Source: Metallyticus violacea
Lineage: Eukaryota; Arthropoda; Insecta; Mantodea; Metallyticidae
Length of the DNA stretch: 64,000 nt
Direction: 5' to 3'
Assembly (NCBI GenBank): GCA_030762175.1
Contig: CM060846.1
Location: 185,620,041 to 185,684,040 of the forward strand
Position numbers and translations under genes: made by a program. Position 1 is the first letter of the stretch; each line of letters begins with the position of its first letter. The notes beneath the pieces are model-generated. The model had not been told where the DNA came from. It saw only the letters and a program-made list of their open reading frames with translations, and made no database searches. Positions 58,091 to 64,000 of the stretch are shown in pieces.

Positions 58091-58474
58091 TTCTGAAAAA
58101 AAAAAAAAAAAAAAAAAAAAAACTCACAGAGAGAAATTTGTTTCAGCATTGTTCAAATAAAACTCTTTGCTTCTGATACAGAAGATCGGGTATGGTTTGA
58201 ATTGCTCGACCTCGGTGGTTTCCATTTTTTTTTTCTAAAAACAAACAATGTTATATTAAAAATACGAATCCCATGTGCTCGTTTTTTAACTACGTTGTTG
58301 ATTCTACACGATGCTTGTACATATCTCACGTGTTACATAATCACGATGATGCTCGTGTGAAGATGATTCGGCTTATATACTCAATGGAGTGCATTCTAAA
58401 ACTGTTTAATAATGTATCAGTCGTAATAGTTCATTTATGGTAATGTAAAACAAGGATGATAAAAGTAACTTTTT

Positions 58475-58958
58475 TTAATCTTTACCTTTTATCGGTTTAT
58501 AAGACTGAAGTCCGTTGCTACATGAAACTTTACAAAAGCATACGTTTCTGTAAACGTTTTTAATGAGCCTGTCATTATACTTAAAGTCGGATATTTTAAA
58601 TTTGGAGTAATATGTGTCTTTAGGTGAATTAACACAATGATGCACCACATAAGAAATTACGTAATGACCATAGGTAGAACTATTTAAGTTCTGTAATCGG
58701 CGACGGTTATAGTTCCAAATTTTACCACGGTGATTATTTAAAACGCGTAAGAATAAAAGTGAAAGTGGAGGTAAATCAAAACTGTCAAAATGTTCTCCCA
58801 CTTCCGATTTGGATGTGAAAATGCCAATCCAATGTTCACCCGGTTTATTAACGTAGTCCGTATTTGCAACTAAAATAATGGGTATGTAAGCGTAACGAAA
58901 TTTGGTCGCAGGCAAATACTCCAATAAAATGTTGTCGAGTGCAGGAATTATTTTCTAA
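58475..58958 (-). pseudogene. Adenain-like protease lacking the catalytic cysteine
   Basis: Counting from the Met-equivalent at 58924, His31 is in GEHW, Asp47 in EHFDSFDLPP and Gln78 in RRLQNL. The residue seven places after the Gln, where the catalytic Cys must be, is Tyr85 in STYGHY. A single G-to-A change turns a Cys codon into Tyr. The frame itself is open for about 160 codons with no stop, so the protein could still be made but could not act as a protease. An alternative is a genuine non-peptidase descendant, but the decay of its neighbours favours a pseudogene. Confidence 0.75.
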
Positions 58959-59109
58959 AAATCCACGTATTTATTCCGTGTTCACGATTCAAACACTGAT
59001 CTATTTAGATCACTTTCTAATTTACGATGATATTCTGAATATACCCGCATGCACACAGGTTCCGTAAGTGCTTTTTGTATCTTACATTAACTGAAAAGTT
59101 TCCGTGACG

Positions 59110-60172
59110 TAATCCTCAAACATATGTTTCGTTGGCACTCATGTCGCTGTTAAATCTTCTAATATCAGCGTGTAACCATTTCCGTAACTTTCTCTCGAAA
59201 TTGAATGCCCGCCATCTTCAAAATGTATTCCTAACCCGTCCTGAAGCGTTTGAAAACATTGTAAACATTTTTATTTGCAAAATCAGGAATTGGCTGGCCG
59301 TTAACGTATATTTGAAAGCAATTCATGTCAAAATGTTGAAAATTATATGGCTGTTTTTCTTAATCGCCACTATAGGCTTTATCTGTAACAAAAACTACTG
59401 TTTTTCTGCTAAGAACTTTACCTATAAGAATATCGTTCAATGTTTTACTTTACTTTGAGTATCTTTAGGAATGTTGAAAGCCTATAAATCTACGTCTATC
59501 AAGTGATACCCTGCATTATTTTTTTTAATGCTTCTTCTTGTAATAGTAAAACGGTAGGTGAGGGGTAAATGCGTTTGAGATAAAGTTTAGCACAAGTTAT
59601 ATTTACCTTCTAGTGGCGGTTTAGCAATTAAATGGAACTCAGGACTCCAAGGCGTTAGTTTAAGGATTAATGCTACATTATTTAACATATATTTATCCTG
59701 ATTAAATATTGCAGCAGACAAACAGCCCATTTGTTCAAATTCGTTGCTACCTTTTGTAAACCGGAAACGCCATTTAATGGACGAATTTGTTAAATCATTC
59801 ATTTTGGCTGCTTCATCCAACTTCCACAATGAGGCTTGCAACCGCGTGTTCATGGCATCGGTAGAATAATTTGACATAGTTTCTAAATAAGGTTTACATT
59901 GATATCCCAGCTTTGGTTGGGTTACTGTAACGTTATTTAAAACTACTTCGATTTGTTGAAACACCGAATTTAAAGAGTTATTTATGAGTGTAATTTCATC
60001 AGTAGGTTGCAAACTTTTACCATCTCCGCCCACTATTTAATAACGCAAATATAAAATCAGATAGGAGGGATCCAAGTAAGTGTCGGCATTGCCTGTTTAG
60101 TGAAAGATAATGGGAGAATTGCATGTTATAGCATTTTGCGGATCTAAAGAAACGATATTGTAAATATCAACT
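59110..60172 (-). pseudogene. Polinton major capsid protein (double jelly-roll)
   Basis: Hexon-like capsid protein, related to the C. elegans F54H12.2 group. The open centre (60033-59587, 149 codons) has GDGKSLQPTDEITLINN, FQQIEVVLNN and CLSAAIFNQDKYMLNN, matching the first jelly roll. Upstream to 60172 the same frame continues through two stops, with an NADTYLDPS strand. Downstream the second jelly roll is readable with stops to about 59110 (HFNDILIGKV, FQHFDMNCFQIYVNGQPIPD). Thus most of the gene is present but interrupted at least four times. Confidence 0.78.
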
Positions 60173-60232
60173 CCTTTTGTATTTTTTGATCTTCAAATAT
60201 GCTAAATGCTGAATTAACGTATGTTTTAGGCG

Positions 60233-60620
60233 CTACGAAAATATGTCTTTTTCTTTATTCTTGCTTCTTATGCGTCTTGTCTTCAACTGAACAATTTTGT
60301 TTTTCTTGAAAGGTCTTATTCCAGACCCAAGAATGGTGTCTACAGCTTCAACGGCTTTACACTTTAGGTTGGATCCGCTTTTGTTTATTCTTTCTCCAAG
60401 GGATTTTAAACGTTTTTTTTTTTTTAGATAATACATTTGTAAGAACGTTTGCAACAAAGCTTCAAAGCTTCAAAGCTTCTCTAACTACTGTTTAAGCATT
60501 ACTTTTTAAAACTGGTAACAAAATCTCCACATTCCACGGAGAGCACCAAACAAGCCGCGTTCTTTTTGAAAGCGTTTACCTTTATACAAGACAACATCTT
60601 TTTCGTCTTCTTTGCTCTTC
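60233..60620 (-). pseudogene. Small basic capsid-associated protein (VI/X-like)
   Basis: In one minus-strand frame near 60.55 kb the pattern VVLYKGKRFQKERGLFGALR occurs, with the Y-x-G...Q-x-x-x-G-x-F-x-x-L-R layout of the small Polinton core protein compared to adenovirus VI/X. After a stop, a second frame (60457-60233) gives LKSLGERINKSG and VDTILGSGIRPFK, the lysine-rich helical second half. It sits between minor and major capsid genes, as expected. Confidence 0.5.
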
Positions 60621-60640
60621 CCGATTGACAAAGAAAATAT

Positions 60641-61596
60641 TTAGCTAAATCGCGATGGCACATATTTTGGTTTAAAAGATAGTACTGTAGCCGAAGAAAA
60701 TCCACCTATAAATGGTAACAATTCGCCAGTGCCTGTTCTTAAATCTATGTGTATGATTTGAAAATCGTGTGAAAGCAAAGGTACCCAATATAAAGACAAA
60801 AACGATTTTTCCATTGACAAATGTCTATGATCTGTGTCTATTTCTACAATAGTACTTTCGATTATTTGCGCAAATGTATCGCTAACCATTTGAGGCTCCA
60901 CTGAATTACAATATACGAAAATTTCGCAAGTAAAGTTACTGTAAGGATTCATTAGGTAAGTAGCACGTAAAGCAGCGATAACCTTTGTACCTGGTTCAAA
61001 ACCCAGCTCTCTTCCTAAGTTGCGCGATAAATATAGTTCGCGCATTACATTTAAACCTGGCGCCGCTTTTTTCTTTGGCGTTTGCGGCGTTGCTTGGGTG
61101 TTGTTAGGCGTCGAAGAAGCATCGCTAAGCGCGGGTTCATCTTTTGCTTCATCATTTTCTTCTTCTCCTGACGAGGGGGTCGGCAACGTTTCTTCATTTC
61201 TCGCACTTTTGTCTACAGCGTTTACGTTAATGGTAACAAAACCAGATAGCTTGTTATATTTAAAGATATTTTCTTCTACGTGCGCCTCTTTGTGAAGAAC
61301 GCGGTTTATTTCAGTTAATATTATTACTTTATCGGTATTTTAGCACTTTAATTTTATAACGAAATCCCATATCTTATATTCCGTTTGTTTTAGTTTTAGG
61401 CGCTGTATAAGTTCCTTTCATAAAATTTCCGCCTTTTGCAATGCTTAAAAACGAAACCGGCAAGTGCCACTTCCCACTCGCCCTGTAAAACAGTTCGCTG
61501 TGGTAACATGTTTGAAAAGCGTGATGTAGCGTTATTTGCAAAGTGATTCATTGAACCATTGCTAGTTAGCGTAATAGAAAAGGATTCTCTCCGCAT
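60641..61596 (-). pseudogene. Polinton minor capsid protein (penton-like, single jelly-roll)
   Basis: ATG at 61596 begins MRRESFSITLTSNGSMNHF and includes VLQGEWEVALAGF, the typical N-terminal strand pair of this protein. The frame ends at 61396, and 61390-61200 shows several stops. The open C part (to 60641) has an acidic/proline linker and the conserved FEPGTKVIAALRA, FVYCNSVEPQMVSDTFAQII and LRTGTGELLPF segments. Order and motifs fit the penton-like vertex protein of Polintons. Confidence 0.72.
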
Positions 61597-61674
61597 CAAG
61601 ACTGCAATATGCTAGTACGTTTCATCCAAGAATTAAATTTATAAGCATAACTTTTCCACCTTACGAATACCTCT

Positions 61675-62155
61675 TTAGTGATACCTGTTCCTCGTTCCTA
61701 AGATTTTACCTATTTTGTAAACAGTTGAAAGTTGAACATTTTGAAGTTGTTCGGCATAAAAAATGCCGTTAATTTTCTCTCCTGTCAAATCTTTTAGTCT
61801 ATATGCTGTGGGTGAACCTTTTATTATTTGACGGATTATAAACATTTCGTCTGTGCAATTTAGCTCATAACTTTTATCAAATTTCATTTTTGTTTTAGAT
61901 ATGCGTACACGTTGATCTACTTTATATTTCAGAAGGGGGTATCAATTAGTAATATTATTATACGTATTATTGTATACCTTCGAGATATTAATTTCCTTTA
62001 CATTTTTTGGTATCATTTTTATTGTTCCATAATAAGAATTCTTATACGATTGTATTAATTTTGGTAGTACCTCTATATATCTGTAGGTATTGTTGTGAGT
62101 AAAATATTTCCACATTTTACAATTAAGGGTTCTGTTGAATCGCCCTACAACGCTA
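61675..62155 (-). pseudogene. Polinton integrase, C-terminal part, catalytic Glu replaced
   Basis: Immediately left of the SINE the frame reads VVGRFNRTLN, where related integrases have VVERFNRT. The third member of the DDE triad is therefore Gly (codon 62143-62145, explicable by one A-to-G change). The rest of the core helix (MWKYFTHNNTYRYIEVLPKL) and the SH3/chromo-like end (MFIIRQIIKG, YRLKDLTGEKINGIFYAEQL) follow. Frames shift at about 61935. Confidence 0.75.
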
Positions 62156-62170
62156 ACTGTTATTTCGTTA

Positions 62171-62467
62171 TTTTTGTTTTGTTTTTTATTTTGAGTTGTG
62201 TTTAACGCCCGTTTTTACTACTGAGGCACCACAGGAGATGGATACTGATGATACATGGAATGAAATGATGTATTGTTAAAGGATTTTTTTTAAGGAAAGA
62301 AGCGTTCCAGGCCTAAATTTAGGTACCTCCCCGGCATTTGCCAGTTATGAAGACTGAGAAAAACCTGGGAAATAAAACGCAGTCAGGGAGGACGGTCCTA
62401 GCGGGATTCGAACCCCAGACCCCCCGCTCACTAGTCCGTAGCTTAACCACCTCGGCCACCCGTGGCG
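62171..62467 (-). mobile_element. tRNA-derived SINE inserted in Polinton integrase
   Basis: Second copy of the SINE at 55212-55498, same orientation: GGCCGAGGTGG and GGTTCGAATCC at the right end, T-rich tail on the left. A target duplication is not clear (GTTATT on both sides at best). It lies just before the integrase motif with the lost Glu. Confidence 0.85.
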
Positions 62468-62649
62468 CTTATTGGTTATTAGTACTATATTATGTAATGC
62501 CATGGTTTTTAATTTTTTTTAAATAACGTATTGTTAAATTCTGTTCCTTTTTTTCCCCTTTTTTTTCTTTTTAAGTTTAAACCGGGTAAAATGGTGTGAA
62601 AGCTCTAACAATTTATTTTCAATATTTAGACCTTAGTGGTACAGCCCAT

Positions 62650-62682
<33 letters not shown>

Positions 62683-62978
62683 TCAATAAACGTCAATATG
62701 TAAACATAAGGTTTGTTTTACTTTTTATATTATTTAAAAGATTTAAATCACTTTCCCATAAATCAGCAATATTAGTTATATGGTAACGTTTAGTGGTAAA
62801 ATGATTTTTTGTAGGTTTGTAAAGAGGTGCAAATATTGTTTAATTTTTTGTTTAGAAACGCCAGTAGCGCGATGAAGCTTTGTACGTGTACCAAATCCAA
62901 ATAGTGTTCAGGTTTAAAATAATATCGATCAAGTAAAATTTTTTCCTTTCTAGTGATTTTGCCATTGATTACGACCAA
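62650..62978 (-). pseudogene. Polinton integrase, N-terminal part
   Basis: Frame 62978-62790 has KEKILLDRYYFKPEH, the start typical of Polinton integrases, and LNNICTSLQTYK. A neighbouring frame continues with KPTKNHFTTKRYHIT and DLWESDL, where the final Asp-containing motif corresponds to the first catalytic Asp region. A 30-base poly(A) run (62651-62680) and a gap separate this from the C-terminal part, so the central core with the second Asp is missing. Confidence 0.68.
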
Positions 62979-63356
62979 GTTATACGGTGGATATGTTGTA
63001 TCGTCGTCAGAATTTTCACTTTTTTCTTGAGCTTTTCTTCCTTCTTTAATTTTATTTTTTCGTATTTAATTTTAGTTTAAACGTTCAACGTCCTTTAAAA
63101 TAGCTTTATATTCTTTTCTTGTTTTTTTTTTTATTTCTGCTCTTTTACTGTTTCAAGATATGGTTTTCGCAACTTTGGCATAAGGTCGGAATACTCAGAT
63201 AATTTATACTCTAGCAATTTGTGTCTGGGGTCATGACCGTTTTTCTTATCTTATTTATGTCTTCCCGTAATTTTTCTATCGTCTTGTCAATAACGTGTAA
63301 CTTTTTAATGCTTTCAGATTGCGACTGCAAGAGCATAATTTGTTTTGTATACCGCA

Positions 63357-63570
63357 TTACGAAGCAATTTTTGATAATAACATGCTACCTAAAACGGTTA
63401 AAACAGGTAATATGAATGTAGGTAAAAACTCTCCTTTTCGTATAACAATGTTTTTCTTTTTCTTTAACGAAGTTAACTTGTCAACTAACTTTATCCACGA
63501 AGCTTTATGCCTTTTTAAGCTTTTTACGCACTTAGACGAAATAGGAACCTTACTGCTGCTCACATTCTGA
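63357..63570 (-). CDS. Small ORF with hydrophobic C terminus
   Basis: About 68 codons: a lysine-rich helical part (KCVKSLKRHKASWIKLVDK) and a C-terminal hydrophobic segment (FLPTFILPVLTVLGSMLLSKI) that would span a membrane. No ATG is found at the start of the frame. Short proteins of this build, with an R/K-x-G-x-F-L-P-x-x-x-P segment, occur beside integrase and ATPase genes in Polintons. Function unknown. Confidence 0.45.
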
Positions 63571-63793
63571 AATAGCGTTTACTAATTCTGAATTAGCGTT
63601 TTTGAAAGTTTTTTCGCAACTTTGGTTTACCTTTACGCAACACAGCAAGATTACCGTATTGTCTAGCAACAGTTGGTGACGTTAATTTGCAAACTTTTAT
63701 AAAAAAAACTCGTGAAGATTATTTAGGAATCATTGTGTTACCCATATCGATGGCAAAATTATAAATGAAGTTATAATAAAAACACATCTGATA

Positions 63794-63827
<34 letters not shown>

Positions 63828-63828
63828 T
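63794..63828 (+). repeat. (TTA)n microsatellite
   Basis: About 11 TTA triplets right after the ATPase stop codon (minus strand). Confidence 0.9.
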
Positions 63829-64000
63829 AATGTTTTGGCCTAAAGCAGTACAAAGTTTCATTAGGTAGTACGCCCGATCTGTAACGATACTAATCAGGAG
63901 TGTTCTGAGTACAATCTAAGATGAGATATCCGTGAGGTTTTTCTATAGCTTTATCGAATGCTTCAAGCAATACTTTTGGTTTTAGAGGCTCTACTTGTTG
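63828..64000 (-). pseudogene. Polinton packaging ATPase (FtsK/HerA type), C-terminal end
   Basis: The minus strand from the window edge reads VLLEAFDKAIEKPHGYLIL, DCTQNTPD, then an in-frame TAG (63892-63890), then YRYRSGVLPNETLYCF and a final stop. This is the C-terminal strand-helix end of Polinton DNA-packaging ATPases. The Walker motifs lie beyond 64000. The stop removes the last 20 or so residues. Confidence 0.65.

Larger units (their letters stand above)
56341..64000 (-). mobile_element. Polinton (adintovirus-like) element, minus strand, inactive
   Basis: From right to left: FtsK/HerA-type ATPase end, a small hydrophobic ORF, retrovirus-like integrase, penton-like minor capsid protein, VI/X-like basic protein, double-jelly-roll major capsid protein, adenain-like protease and three unassigned ORFs. 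This combination defines Polintons. No protein-primed DNA polymerase is visible; it may lie beyond 64000 or be lost. A SINE interrupts the integrase. Ends are not defined. Confidence 0.85.

Noticed and set aside
59132..59458. 108-codon + strand ORF
   Set aside because: It is the opposite-strand shadow of the second jelly roll of the major capsid pseudogene, whose residue pattern is clear on the minus strand.

Overview
This is an AT-rich, repeat-dominated stretch of a nuclear genome, most probably from an insect or another arthropod with a large genome. It holds no rRNA gene, no CRISPR array and no bacterial operon. Almost everything recognisable is a transposable element or integrated virus-like element at some stage of decay. 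The arthropod assignment rests on the element types: Polintons (adintovirus-like), Penelope-like elements (PLEs), a Ty3/Gypsy element with an env-like third gene, IS630/mariner-type and hAT transposases, and a tRNA-derived SINE.

Layout. 1-1740 is the end of a Polinton-like element on the + strand: an adenain-type protease with all catalytic residues, a frameshifted putative nuclease, and an intact 191-residue ORF behind a TATA box. 1740-7480 holds decayed DNA transposons and a tRNA-like fossil. At 7490-7600 a TATA box, an initiator-like site and a short signal-peptide-like first exon ending in GTAAGT look like the start of a host gene for a secreted protein. 7740-55110 is built mainly from three diverged copies of a large non-coding block with modules here called M0, M1, M2, M3 and A. 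Copy A lies at 7.7-28.8 kb, copy B at 37.5-43.9 kb and copy C at 45.5-55.1 kb. Copy A is split by a head-to-head pair of PLEs at 11.2-24.6 kb with a 13-bp target duplication, and the left PLE arm is split again by a 10.3-kb Gypsy element at 12392-22649. The spacer between copies A and B (28.8-37.5 kb) contains a hAT fossil and an unrecognised 213-codon ORF.

56341-64000 is a second Polinton on the minus strand, running from right to left: packaging ATPase end, small hydrophobic ORF, integrase (split by a SINE), minor capsid protein, VI/X-like small protein, major capsid protein, protease, and several small unassigned ORFs. It is dead: the protease lacks its cysteine, the integrase lacks its glutamate, and most genes carry stops or frameshifts.

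The points most worth attention are hammerhead-ribozyme-like motifs at PLE ends and inside near-perfect palindromes, the A module made of dozens of splice-acceptor-like units, and the nested-insertion history that the duplicated copies let one read.
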